10,906 bases of DNA, from positions 1 through 10,906 of the forward strand of contig CAZWVK010000087.1 in the NCBI GenBank assembly GCA_964636785.1. Reading direction: 5' to 3'. Below, in pieces: positions 1-8,542 of this stretch. Both the position numbers and the translations under genes were made by a program. The stretch's first letter is position 1. Every line of letters begins with the position of its first letter. The DNA comes from UBA6776 sp964636785. GTDB taxonomy: Bacteria > Bdellovibrionota > Bdellovibrionia > Bdellovibrionales > UBA1609. Below the pieces are notes generated by a model. That model saw only the letters and a program-made list of their open reading frames with translations. It was not told where the DNA came from and did no database searches.

Positions 1-392
1 GTTTTGCGGATTTGGCCGGATTCTCTGGAACTTGCTATCACATTCATCCCAATCTCAACCCCGAACATCCTCATCATGGACTGGTAAGACTTCGCGAGGA
101 AAGTGATGGATTTAAATTTTCAGGTTTATTTTCATTCTTTACCAAAGAGAATCCGTACTCTGAATTTAGCGTCACTGACGTTGATGATTACTTTAATAAA
201 CGAGAGGCCAAAAGACATCCGGTCTCGGCGGAAGAAACTCACTACACGGTCCGAGTCGGCCATCCGGACTACCCACCCAATCATTATTGGTTAAAAATCA
301 CTGAAAATGCCGCCTATTTGATATCAAAATGGCAGTATGAAGATCCGCGCGTAGATGTTAGAATCTTTTGCGAACTGGATATTGTTCACTAG
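1..392 (+). CDS. Unrecognised protein, 3' part only (gene runs off the left edge)
   Basis: The frame is open from the window edge (first full codon at base 3) to a TAG at 390-392, giving about 130 residues. A TTG at 12 could serve as a start, but it has no Shine-Dalgarno sequence and the frame continues upstream of it, so I read this as the C-terminal part of a longer gene. The product is soluble-looking, rich in aromatic residues, His and Pro, with no signal peptide or membrane segment in the visible part. A run of His/Pro residues (CYHIHPNLNPEHPHHG) lies near the visible N-terminus, and the chain ends in alternating hydrophobic residues that suggest a beta strand. I do not recognise the family. 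It lies about 30 nt upstream of the metal-efflux gene on the same strand, so the two are probably co-transcribed. Whether the His-rich patch binds metal is open. Confidence 0.6.
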   Translation, partial: FADLAGFSGTCYHIHPNLNPEHPHHGLVRLREESDGFKFSGLFSFFTKENPYSEFSVTDVDDYFNKREAKRHPVSAEETHYTVRVGHPDYPPNHYWLKITENAAYLISKWQYEDPRVDVRIFCELDIVH

Positions 393-422
393 ATTCTGAA
401 AGGCATTTGAAAGTTTTTGAAT

Positions 423-1391
423 ATGCATTCTCATTCACACCACCATAACCATGGCGGCCATCACCATGACCACCACGGACATGACCATGGACACCATCAC
501 CTCGGCTCAAGCTGCAAATCGGCTGCACTTAAGAATATTCGATTAGCCTTTTTCTTGAATTTAAGCTTTACGATCATCGAAATTGTCGGTGGGATTTTAA
601 CTCAGAGTGTGGCGGTTTTATCCGATGCTGTCCATGACGCTGGGGACACTTTAAGTCTTGGGATTGCGCTCTGTTTAGAGAAAAAATCAGAGATCGGGCC
701 CTCTAAAAGATTTTCCTATGGAATGAAAAGGCTTTCTCTTTTATCCGCTGTGATTTCAGGTGTTGTAATCACTATGGGGTCCGGAATTGTATTATGGGAA
801 GCTATTCCAAGGCTCTGGGATCCGGGTGAGCCAAAAGGACTTGGAATGATGGCTCTGGCTGGTTTTGGTATTGCGGTGAACGGCTTTGCCGCACTCCGCT
901 TGAAACAAGGGCAAACTCAAAATGAGCAAGTTTTAACATGGCACCTGATGGAAGATGCCATGGGATGGGGCGCTGTCCTTTTAGGCGGAGCTTTTGTTTA
1001 TTTTCTAGAGTGGAACTGGATGGATCCACTTCTTGGTGTTTTGATTTCTGTTTGGATCATTCGCAATGTTTTAAAACAACTCAATCGATCGATCTCGCTC
1101 TTCTTACAAGGGACACCGGACCTTAAAAAATTAGAGGAGTTTTCTGCGCGACTTGAAACCTTTCCAGGTGTGGTCAGTTATCATGATCTTCACCTCTGGA
1201 GCCTCGATGGTTCCAGCCATGTTCTCTCAATGCATCTTGTGACCACTGAATCCGGAGACAAACTGATTGAACTTAAAAATCAGGTGCGAGATGCCGCGAA
1301 GGTGCTTGGATCCCCGCATATCACTTTGGAGATTGAGTCGCCCGATGAAGAGTGTGTTGACAACTGCGACGATCAGAAAGAATCCATTTAA
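423..1391 (+). CDS. Cation diffusion facilitator (CDF/ZnT-type) metal efflux transporter
   Basis: A 322-residue inner-membrane transporter expected to export Zn2+ or a similar divalent cation from the cytoplasm by proton exchange. The first 26 residues hold 16 histidines, typical of cytoplasmic metal-sensing tails of ZnT/CzcD-like CDFs. About six membrane helices follow, between residues 40 and 218. The metal site shows as H71xxxD75 in TM2 (with D68 just before) and H174xxxD178 in TM5; in this family the HxxxD pair goes with zinc preference, against DxxxD in YiiP. The C-terminal cytoplasmic domain carries the conserved HDLHLWSLDG stretch (from residue 254) and ends with a CVDNC pair (C311, C315) that might bind metal. 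I chose the ATG at 423 over a TTG at 417 because GAAAG at 409-413 gives a 9-nt spacing; the Shine-Dalgarno sequence is weak. The stop is 2 nt before the waaA start. Family call firm; metal specificity inferred. Confidence 0.93.
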   Translation: MHSHSHHHNHGGHHHDHHGHDHGHHHLGSSCKSAALKNIRLAFFLNLSFTIIEIVGGILTQSVAVLSDAVHDAGDTLSLGIALCLEKKSEIGPSKRFSYGMKRLSLLSAVISGVVITMGSGIVLWEAIPRLWDPGEPKGLGMMALAGFGIAVNGFAALRLKQGQTQNEQVLTWHLMEDAMGWGAVLLGGAFVYFLEWNWMDPLLGVLISVWIIRNVLKQLNRSISLFLQGTPDLKKLEEFSARLETFPGVVSYHDLHLWSLDGSSHVLSMHLVTTESGDKLIELKNQVRDAAKVLGSPHITLEIESPDEECVDNCDDQKESI

Positions 1392-1393
1392 TC

Positions 1394-2629
1394 ATGATTC
1401 TTTATCGAGCTGTTTTTCCAATTGTCTTTTTGGTTTATTTATTTATTGGCTCTTTGGCCTCTAAAAAGTTTCGCATGGGCATTCGGCTTAGAAAGCAGCG
1501 CCTTAAGCCGCAGTTTATTCCAAAGCTTAAGAGTTCATTTTGGATTCACGCGTCCTCTGGCGAGTATGAATACGCCAGACCTTTAATTGCTGAGCTCAAA
1601 AAAACTTTTCCAGACACACCGATCGTGGTGAGTTTCTTTTCTCCCACTTACTCTGGAATCATTGATAAGGACCCGTTGGTCGACCACTCTCTTCCTCTTC
1701 CCTTTGATCTTCCAGGTCCAGTGATTTCTGTGATCTCGCGCTTGAATCCAAAAGCTTTTTTCATTGCAAGAACCGATCTTTGGCCCGAGCTTTTAACTCA
1801 GCTTCGTCGAAAAAATGTCCCTTGCATTTTATTCTCTTATTTTCAAAGCACGAATAAGAACCTTATATCCCAGATTTTTAGAAACTGGACGCTCAGCAAA
1901 CTTTCCCACATCGATTGTGTCGACCAATCAACCGCCGAACAGTTGAGCAACATAGCCAATGTCACTTCATTTGGTGACACACGATTTGATCGCGTGGCAC
2001 AGAGAAAGGCGTCTCCAAAAGTCTTTCCGTTTGAAATCTTGCAAAGAAATGTGATCGTTCTCGGCTCCACCTGGAAAGAGGATGAAAATGTGATTCTTCC
2101 TGCACTCGATAAAACAAAAGACTTATGGGATTTGGTGATCATCGCGCCTCATGAGCCAAAATCAAAACATCTTCAAAATTTACAAAATCAGCTTAATCAA
2201 ATGGGTCTAAGCCATGAACTTTTCTCGCAATTGCGAAAATCACCAGAAGCCGAGGTTTTACTCGTGGATCAAACCGGATGGCTTTTTGATCTTTATCGGT
2301 TGGCTGGACTTTCCTTTGTGGGCGGCTCCTTTAAGGGATCTGTCCACTCTGTGATGGAGCCACTTTCTCATGGATCAAGGACCTTTCTGGGTCCGTTTTA
2401 TAAGAACAACTCGGAAGCCGCTGAATTCAATGCGATAGATTTTAAAGGCGCACGAGCAGTCGAGATTCTTTCTGATTCCAAAGGCGTTGAGGAGTTGATT
2501 CGCGTTCACTTTTCAATGAGCGAAGGTATTCAGAGCGAGCTTAAACAATTCATTGCCAGTGAGGTCGAGCGCCGCTCTGGCGCCTCAAAGAAACTGATTG
2601 AGCATTTGACCTCAGCCAAGCTGATCTAA
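1394..2629 (+). CDS. waaA: Divergent 3-deoxy-D-manno-octulosonic acid (Kdo) transferase, GT30 family
   Basis: Transfers Kdo from CMP-Kdo to the lipid A precursor, the first step of the LPS inner core, at the cytoplasmic face of the inner membrane. The 411 residues match the usual length (about 425). An N-terminal hydrophobic anchor (residues 5-21) precedes two GT-B-like halves. Family landmarks in order: WIHASSGE (residues 50-57; E57 sits where the catalytic Glu of the SVGE motif lies), PFDLPG (103-108), a DLWPELL segment (128-134) matching ETELWPN, GDTRFDR (194-200) matching GSLKFD, GSTWKEDE (224-231) matching STHEGEE, APHEP (251-255) matching PRHPE, and FVGGSF...MEPLSHG (308-327). Two usual motif residues differ: ETE reads RTD, and the GHN before the nucleotide-binding Glu reads VHS. 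A paralogue with another donor or acceptor is therefore possible. It starts 2 nt after the transporter stop, without a clear Shine-Dalgarno sequence, which suggests coupled translation. Confidence 0.82.
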   Translation: MILYRAVFPIVFLVYLFIGSLASKKFRMGIRLRKQRLKPQFIPKLKSSFWIHASSGEYEYARPLIAELKKTFPDTPIVVSFFSPTYSGIIDKDPLVDHSLPLPFDLPGPVISVISRLNPKAFFIARTDLWPELLTQLRRKNVPCILFSYFQSTNKNLISQIFRNWTLSKLSHIDCVDQSTAEQLSNIANVTSFGDTRFDRVAQRKASPKVFPFEILQRNVIVLGSTWKEDENVILPALDKTKDLWDLVIIAPHEPKSKHLQNLQNQLNQMGLSHELFSQLRKSPEAEVLLVDQTGWLFDLYRLAGLSFVGGSFKGSVHSVMEPLSHGSRTFLGPFYKNNSEAAEFNAIDFKGARAVEILSDSKGVEELIRVHFSMSEGIQSELKQFIASEVERRSGASKKLIEHLTSAKLI

Positions 2630-2638
2630 CTTTGCGCC

Positions 2639-2664
2639 AATCCCTTAGTGAAAGTAAGGGGATT
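2639..2664. terminator. Hairpin at the convergent junction, possible bidirectional terminator
   Basis: AATCCCTTA (2639-2647) pairs with TAAGGGGATT (2655-2664) with one bulged G and a 7-nt loop. It lies 9 nt past the waaA stop and covers the stop codon of the big lipoprotein gene on the other strand. No proper U-run follows on either strand, only TTTC on the plus strand. It may stall polymerase or protect the 3' end, but a classical intrinsic terminator is not proven. Confidence 0.35.
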
Positions 2665-5600
2665 TCTGCTGAGCGCTGATCTTTTCAGGGCAAGTTGGCT
2701 TTCTTGTTGGAGCGCGCTCCATTTCGCAATTCACTTCTCCATTGATATCCGATTCGATCATCGAAAACCGATCATTCAGCGGATAGCTGGTGATTTCTTC
2801 TGCAGATCCTGGAATCGAATAGAAGCCTGGAAAGCTTGGAACCTGTTGTCGATAAGTCATCGCCAACTGATCCAGAGGCCAGGTTTTAGAAATCTTGGAT
2901 GGCTGGCCAGAAGCTTGATCCCAAAACTTATAAAGATCCGGCACCTCTTGAGCATTCATCGTATCTAAAAACATTCCATAATCTCTCACTCCACGAATCG
3001 CCAAGAGCCATGGATGGTTGTATAGATCCGCCTGATCCAGCATATCCCCTTCCGTAAAGTGCTGAGTGAAGTAGAAGTAATTCTCAGCCACGCGAAGTGG
3101 AGATCTTCTTTGCTCCGATGAACAAATCATCAATCCTTTTTGCAAATACGCTCTCATATCATCAGAGAGTTTCAAATTGCGAGGAAGGCTGGCCAAGAAC
3201 TCACCATTGAACTTAATCACTCGGCACTGATCATACGCTTCAATTGGAACATCAAATTTAGCAATCTGCCCAACCAGATAAGTTCCGGGAGATACACTGG
3301 TCCCCTCGGAATTCGTCATCCCAGTCGAGGCGGAACCAGAAGCTCTCACCATCTGAACAAGTGATGAAGCTCCACTTCCAGCCCATGCGCCAAGCGCAGC
3401 ACCGCCGGCCATTCCAGCTATAGATCCACCCGGACCAAGCACCGCACCGATCACACCACCAGCAATCGTACCAACCGCTTTGATAATATTGCCGGCATCC
3501 ACACCGACTTGACCATTTAAAGCCGTGCTTCGTGAAAACGAAGTGTTGCTTCCCACGTTGATGTTCATTTGAAGACCACCACGGAAAACATAATCGTATC
3601 CGGTCTCATAGACCTTCAACTTATCGTCTACGATAATCGCGTTTCCGTAAGAATCCTGCCAGTCCAAACACTCTTTAAAAAGTTCGCGCGCCGTATGAGT
3701 CGGACGGTGATAAGCCAGATTCCCTATGCGCCCAACAGCATTCGATCCAAGATGTTTTTGCACTTGGTTGAGGCGCTTCACACTCAAATCCGAAAGGATT
3801 GAACAGCTTAGAATCTTTGCTTGCGGCTGATTCAATCCATCACTCACGATCACAGTCTGATTGGAATTCTTATCTGGATTCAGATTGTTCAATGGCGGAA
3901 GAAGATAATCCACCAGATGCTCTTTATTCAATCCTTTGATGGGGCTGTTTTTAAACCACGTATTTGTGTATCCTGATCTCCAATCAAAATCGTAGCCTAA
4001 TAGATCATTGATTTGTTTACGACTGAACTGAATCGATCGCAAATTTTTACAAGTCGGGTTCTTATCACACTGATCGGGTGGAAGCTCATCCAGGGATTGA
4101 TCGCTGAGTGACACATAATCCAGTCCAAACGTACGAGCCATATTCGCTTTGGAAGACGCGAGAGGCATGATCTCAAGGTAGCGCTTCTCTGAATCTTTTT
4201 GACGCTCAATTAAATCATCCACATGAGTTTCACACAGATGAGTCAATGCTCCATAGTATCGGCTGTAACGATACGCCGTATTCTGCCGAAGATCTTTTAA
4301 TGGAGCTTCACCCTCTGCTCCTTCATTCTCCCACAGCATGGAGATATCAAGACCAAGCTGATCCAGCTCTTGATCATCTGCGGTGCGCTCAATATAGCGC
4401 TTTTGTCCGCCCGCCCCTTTGATCTGATCACACCTTGCTTCATCTAGGTTGTCTGTTGCACGAACAGAGTCGGAATAGGCATTCGATAGAAAAATAACCG
4501 GACCAACAAATGTTCGCTTTTCCAACTCCGCACCCGGCTCAATAAAAACGTTCAGATCAATTTCTTCTTTTGTCGGAAACTTCACATCCGTAAAATCGTT
4601 GACCTCAAGATTCTCACGAAGAGGTCCGAGAACATCCCATTCAATTTTAAAGCTATTATTAATAAATGGTTGAGTGAGAAGCATCTCACGCAGATTCTTA
4701 AGAGCATTTCGAAATCGAGATTGAGCATGATCGCGATCAGCTTCCCAGGCCATAAGATCTTTTTCATAGGCTTCAGGATCCGCCTCAGCCTTGGTCTGCG
4801 CGGCTTTTCTGCGCTCCTCGAGATCTTGGCGCCTTCTCGTTAGATCCTCAATTTCTTCTTTCAATAAGCCACTTAAAACACCATGAGCCTGAATCGCTCG
4901 CTCATCCACAGCTTCCAGTTGAATTAAGAAATTAGAGCGCACTCTCATCAAACGAAGATCTCTCATCGTCAGCTCAATCGGATGAATCAGCTGTCCATCC
5001 ACCACACGAACAAGGCTTGTGTCTGTTGTGATGTATTCACGTGGAGTGACTTCACCAAGGCTTTCTAAAATCACAGATGGAACTTCCTGATTTCCAAGAG
5101 ATGGACTCGGCCTCACATCAGACTTTAGCGTCGCCCCGACAGCACTTCCACCAAGATCAATCGCTCGCTCGGTTGGATCCAGAAAGTCCTTTTGAATAGC
5201 AACTTTTAAGAGATAAATTCCATCCCGCAGTGGCTCTGTTTGTTTTCTCGCGTTGACAATCCCGGCGTACCTGAGAACTCGAGGTTTAAGATTGATCAAA
5301 ACGGTCTTTTTAACCTCAAGCTCCATGTAGGGATCGATATTGTATAAAAAGCGAACTGTATTGTAGGCATACGATGGTAGGAAAAACCTGGATTTAGCTT
5401 TTTTCGCTTTCAAAAACTCAGCTGAGAACTCTTCTTTATCGAATCCGAATGTGAACTTATCATCCCAAGGGTTAAGAGCAAATTCTTTGATCTTTGAGAA
5501 GCCTTTGGTCTTAAAGTCCGCTCCCCCTTTTTCAGTGCGAATTCGAACCTTATGCCACTTAAATTCTTCCGCACCATAATAGGCATGGTGAATGGTTCCG

Positions 5601-7297
5601 TTCCAAATCAAACACCCAACTGAATTGGTCACTTTTTTCCGCTCATAAAGTTGAATAGTTTCTTTTGGTTTAACAATTCCATTTTTATCTTTTTCTTCAA
5701 ATGGGACCAGTTCAGTGACCGGCTCGCCATCCATATCTAAAACGGTGCGACCGTCTTTATCGACCTTTTCCATTCGCTTCAACTTTTCCACTTCAATTTC
5801 GTGAGGAATGACATTTCCATTATCATCCAGATATTCAATAATAAATGGAATGTCTGCCATTCGAATTCCAGTGAAACGATCGGTGATACATGTCGACGCT
5901 GAGTAAAGAACATTTCTTTGAGTCGCCGTTTCACCAGAAAGAACAGCCATAAACCGAAGCTTCAAAACATCCATGACATAGGGCTCATTGCTGCTTGCGT
6001 AGCCCTGCTTAACAAGTTCCTCAAAGTTCGTGGCGCTATTTACGAAGTCTTTGACTTTGTGACATGGCCGATCGGACGAGTTGAAATTGTTTTGTTCTTT
6101 GCTCGCACTATTCGCCTCTTCACTCCAATCCGTTGGATGTCCGCAGGTTGGAAGAATTTTTCCAGAAGAATTTCCGGTAAGAGAGTTTAAGTTTCCAAGC
6201 TCAAAGAGACCTTCAAAGGGCTCAATGCCAGTGATTCCATCTGGAATCACCTCAAGGGCCAAAGTGACGTTTCCAGTGTGAGCACGCTGAGTCCACTTGG
6301 CTCTCAATTGAGTTGTAAGCTCTCCCAAATCGATTCGTGCAACACCACCAATTCCTGAAGAATCGGTGATAATCATTTTACTTGTTTCTTCCACGCCTGT
6401 GTCCGTCACCACAAGATAGGCATTGATGCGAAACTTCCCACGACTGATTGATTTGGTAATGATATTCCCATCCGTATCTCGAAGCATCATAATGGGCTTC
6501 ATCGACATCAGGATGTCCATGGTCACACCGTCCGCTAAAGTCCGTCTACGAATGGACTTTAAAGAGACATCATTCACCCAGAGTCGGGCGGCATCATCCT
6601 GAGTCAAAGAGTTTGGACTTGCGCCATTTCTCATCATCTCAATTTTCGCATTTTCTCGCTCTAAATACTCGGATTCGCCAAGACAAGTTGAGCTTCCATC
6701 ACTCTTAGACGAAGGAACACATCGCCCACCAAGAGCGTCATATGCATTCTCTAGGCTCACTGTTTTATCTTTTGGAATTTCATCTCTTTGTTTAGAGCCG
6801 TCATGAACAAATACGAACTGCGGCCCTCGGTCTCGAGCGAGTTCCCCAATAGACCATGGGTTGATTGCACACTGAATGGTTCGTGAACCAGAATAAACGC
6901 CAGTTCCTACAATTTCCCGCGAGAAAGGAACCAGATAGGTCTTTGAAGCAAAAACATTGTATGGGAACTCCTCTTTCCAACGAAAACAGCCGGCGGCATC
7001 CGTCGCGGAAAGCGCTTCAAATACTGCGCCTCTTTCATCCTGAATCTGAAACTGATGACCTCGGATTTTATCCTGAGTGGCTCGATCCTGCAGACAAGCC
7101 TTGACGGTGTACACAGCCGTTCTTGGAACAACCCATCCCGACTGCTGTTCAATCACCCGAAGCTCCACTCTCTCGCTTTGGACATCTGTCACATAAAAGG
7201 TTGAACCATGGTTTTCACCTTTATCAGGCTGAGTACACCCGCCCACAACTAAAAGCAGGAGAGTGATCTTAAGAAGTAAATTAAAACTGAAATTCAT
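2645..7297 (-). CDS. Giant (1550-aa) outer-membrane lipoprotein with duplicated modules and a glycine zipper; family not recognised
   Basis: The N-terminus is a lipoprotein signal: hydrophobic residues 5-18, then lipobox VGGC with Cys21 as the lipidated residue. Thr follows, not the Asp of inner-membrane retention, so outer-membrane sorting is expected. Residues 68-149 and 470-612 look like two copies of one Cys-marked module: CxxDRxT at the start, GCxxW in the middle, NPW at the end. Residues 288-350 look like another beta-sandwich-like stretch. Residues 811-871 are strongly charged and helical (coiled coil, RRRQDLEERRK). The C-terminal third has an S/T-rich alternating stretch (about 1237-1265), a hydrophobic glycine zipper (about 1268-1309), then another S/T/G-rich stretch (about 1319-1340). 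Many Cys residues suggest periplasmic or surface disulfides. The ATG at 7297 has GGAGAG (7300-7305) just upstream and lies inside the preceding outer-membrane protein gene, overlapping it by 17 nt. No enzyme motif seen. A structural or pore-related envelope role is inference only. Confidence 0.88.
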   Translation of the reverse strand: MNFSFNLLLKITLLLLVVGGCTQPDKGENHGSTFYVTDVQSERVELRVIEQQSGWVVPRTAVYTVKACLQDRATQDKIRGHQFQIQDERGAVFEALSATDAAGCFRWKEEFPYNVFASKTYLVPFSREIVGTGVYSGSRTIQCAINPWSIGELARDRGPQFVFVHDGSKQRDEIPKDKTVSLENAYDALGGRCVPSSKSDGSSTCLGESEYLERENAKIEMMRNGASPNSLTQDDAARLWVNDVSLKSIRRRTLADGVTMDILMSMKPIMMLRDTDGNIITKSISRGKFRINAYLVVTDTGVEETSKMIITDSSGIGGVARIDLGELTTQLRAKWTQRAHTGNVTLALEVIPDGITGIEPFEGLFELGNLNSLTGNSSGKILPTCGHPTDWSEEANSASKEQNNFNSSDRPCHKVKDFVNSATNFEELVKQGYASSNEPYVMDVLKLRFMAVLSGETATQRNVLYSASTCITDRFTGIRMADIPFIIEYLDDNGNVIPHEIEVEKLKRMEKVDKDGRTVLDMDGEPVTELVPFEEKDKNGIVKPKETIQLYERKKVTNSVGCLIWNGTIHHAYYGAEEFKWHKVRIRTEKGGADFKTKGFSKIKEFALNPWDDKFTFGFDKEEFSAEFLKAKKAKSRFFLPSYAYNTVRFLYNIDPYMELEVKKTVLINLKPRVLRYAGIVNARKQTEPLRDGIYLLKVAIQKDFLDPTERAIDLGGSAVGATLKSDVRPSPSLGNQEVPSVILESLGEVTPREYITTDTSLVRVVDGQLIHPIELTMRDLRLMRVRSNFLIQLEAVDERAIQAHGVLSGLLKEEIEDLTRRRQDLEERRKAAQTKAEADPEAYEKDLMAWEADRDHAQSRFRNALKNLREMLLTQPFINNSFKIEWDVLGPLRENLEVNDFTDVKFPTKEEIDLNVFIEPGAELEKRTFVGPVIFLSNAYSDSVRATDNLDEARCDQIKGAGGQKRYIERTADDQELDQLGLDISMLWENEGAEGEAPLKDLRQNTAYRYSRYYGALTHLCETHVDDLIERQKDSEKRYLEIMPLASSKANMARTFGLDYVSLSDQSLDELPPDQCDKNPTCKNLRSIQFSRKQINDLLGYDFDWRSGYTNTWFKNSPIKGLNKEHLVDYLLPPLNNLNPDKNSNQTVIVSDGLNQPQAKILSCSILSDLSVKRLNQVQKHLGSNAVGRIGNLAYHRPTHTARELFKECLDWQDSYGNAIIVDDKLKVYETGYDYVFRGGLQMNINVGSNTSFSRSTALNGQVGVDAGNIIKAVGTIAGGVIGAVLGPGGSIAGMAGGAALGAWAGSGASSLVQMVRASGSASTGMTNSEGTSVSPGTYLVGQIAKFDVPIEAYDQCRVIKFNGEFLASLPRNLKLSDDMRAYLQKGLMICSSEQRRSPLRVAENYFYFTQHFTEGDMLDQADLYNHPWLLAIRGVRDYGMFLDTMNAQEVPDLYKFWDQASGQPSKISKTWPLDQLAMTYRQQVPSFPGFYSIPGSAEEITSYPLNDRFSMIESDINGEVNCEMERAPTRKPTCPEKISAQQKSPYFH

Positions 7298-8465
7298 AAC
7301 TCTCCAACATCAAGCTTAGGTTGGTCATATTGTCTTGTGATGGGCCATTGTTGATCTCACGAGCATTTACGTATTTTGCGACCAGAAAGAACTTAAACGG
7401 ATGAAAATCCACTTTTCCTTCTACAAAATGCCCTTCTCGATTGGTGTTTCCAAATCCAGAGGAAGAGTATCTTGCAACCGTCGCATCAGCTTCCGAGAAG
7501 AAGGTTCCAGATTCAAGACCAAGAGAAAACTGATCGAATCGCTGATTTCCAAAGAGAGAAAGCAATTGCGAATCGGCTAAGTTCGAGGGCGCTTGATTAT
7601 TATGAAAACGCTTAAATTTCGCTCCAAAACTTAAGCCCGAATCAAGAATCCATCCACCTTCCACATCCCCAAACCAACCTTCAAATCCATAACGAAGCCG
7701 AGCTTCTGGATCGAGTCCATCATTTCCAGGTGTATTTCCAGCCCTGGTTGAATCATAGGCTGTTCGCGCAGGCATTTGGCTCCAAGCGTAGCGTCCAGCC
7801 TGGCTTCGCATATAGCGGGATGGGTGATTGTATTCTAAAAACAAGCTTTGCGTTTCAAGTGTCGGAAGCTCTTCGCGATCTTGTCTTTGAGTGTTGAGAG
7901 AAGATGATGTTGGAACCACAAGCTGTGCACGCGCTCCACCAGAGAATCCAATATCAGAATGAGTTCTGTATTCAACAAGTCCTCCAGGAAAAGAGCGAAA
8001 AGAGGAAACCATTTGCGAGTTGTTCAAATGAAACTGAGAAACGGCTCCTGTTTTTAGCGCCAGATTTTTAGTGGGAGCGAAAGTGAGATAACCATAACTT
8101 AAACCGATTCGATCTTCGTAAGTGTCGTCATCAAAACGTCTTTGAACACGCGAAGAGTAGTAAGTGATATATGGGGCGGCTTCCACCTTCAACCAGCTGG
8201 TAAAAGGAAGCTCCAATTTGGATTCCACTCCAATCACACTTCCAAAGCCATCATCTTTGCCTTCACCACGAGCAAGAAACCCAGTTTTAAGATTCCAAAC
8301 TTTTTTGGTGAATTCTGGAGAAACAGATTGAGTTAAGATTTTTGAATCCGCGTGATAATTGATCGTCGCTGGAAAAGAAGTCGAAGATTCCTGGGCATGA
8401 CTTTGAGATGAGAGCGCAAATAAGCCCATTATCCCCAAAGTCAAAATGAAATGAGCTATCCCCAT
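7281..8465 (-). CDS. Probable outer-membrane beta-barrel protein (porin-like), family not recognised
   Basis: The 394-residue product begins with a signal peptide (hydrophobic residues 3-18, SHA at 22-24 as the likely signal-peptidase-I site, mature start QESS). The rest has the look of a barrel: alternating polar/hydrophobic strands rich in Tyr, Phe, Gly and Ser (for example LSYGYLTFAP and LSFGAKFKRF), with polar turns. The last strand ends ESYEFQF, that is, a C-terminal Phe with aromatic/hydrophobic residues at alternate positions, the usual BAM recognition signature. I chose the ATG at 8465 because it gives a normal signal peptide; a TTG at 8489 would add eight residues (MERDVGIF) and lacks a ribosome site. 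AAGGGA lies upstream of the ATG, but the spacing of about 13 nt is long. Its stop codon lies 17 nt inside the start of the giant lipoprotein gene, so the two are surely co-transcribed and likely act together. Substrate unknown. Confidence 0.82.
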   Translation of the reverse strand: MGIAHFILTLGIMGLFALSSQSHAQESSTSFPATINYHADSKILTQSVSPEFTKKVWNLKTGFLARGEGKDDGFGSVIGVESKLELPFTSWLKVEAAPYITYYSSRVQRRFDDDTYEDRIGLSYGYLTFAPTKNLALKTGAVSQFHLNNSQMVSSFRSFPGGLVEYRTHSDIGFSGGARAQLVVPTSSSLNTQRQDREELPTLETQSLFLEYNHPSRYMRSQAGRYAWSQMPARTAYDSTRAGNTPGNDGLDPEARLRYGFEGWFGDVEGGWILDSGLSFGAKFKRFHNNQAPSNLADSQLLSLFGNQRFDQFSLGLESGTFFSEADATVARYSSSGFGNTNREGHFVEGKVDFHPFKFFLVAKYVNAREINNGPSQDNMTNLSLMLESYEFQF

Positions 8466-8542
8466 GAATATACCAACGTCCCTTTCCAACCATTCAAAAC
8501 CCGTAAGCCCCGTTCAGAGCAACTGGAAATAATTCAATATCC

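Noticed and set aside
417..422. TTG start two codons before the ATG of the CDF transporter
   Set aside because: No ribosome site at proper distance; the ATG at 423 begins the His-rich tail directly.
425..505. Repeated CAC/CAT triplets as a possible DNA repeat element
   Set aside because: It is simply the histidine-codon run of the transporter N-terminus.
2648..8336. Several plus-strand reading frames of 60-106 codons opposite the lipoprotein and barrel genes
   Set aside because: They lie wholly within strong minus-strand genes, show no domain features or ribosome sites, and read as antisense shadows.
8466..8489. TTG start at 8489 extending the outer-membrane protein by eight residues
   Set aside because: It has no ribosome site and adds two acidic residues ahead of a signal peptide that is complete from the ATG at 8465.
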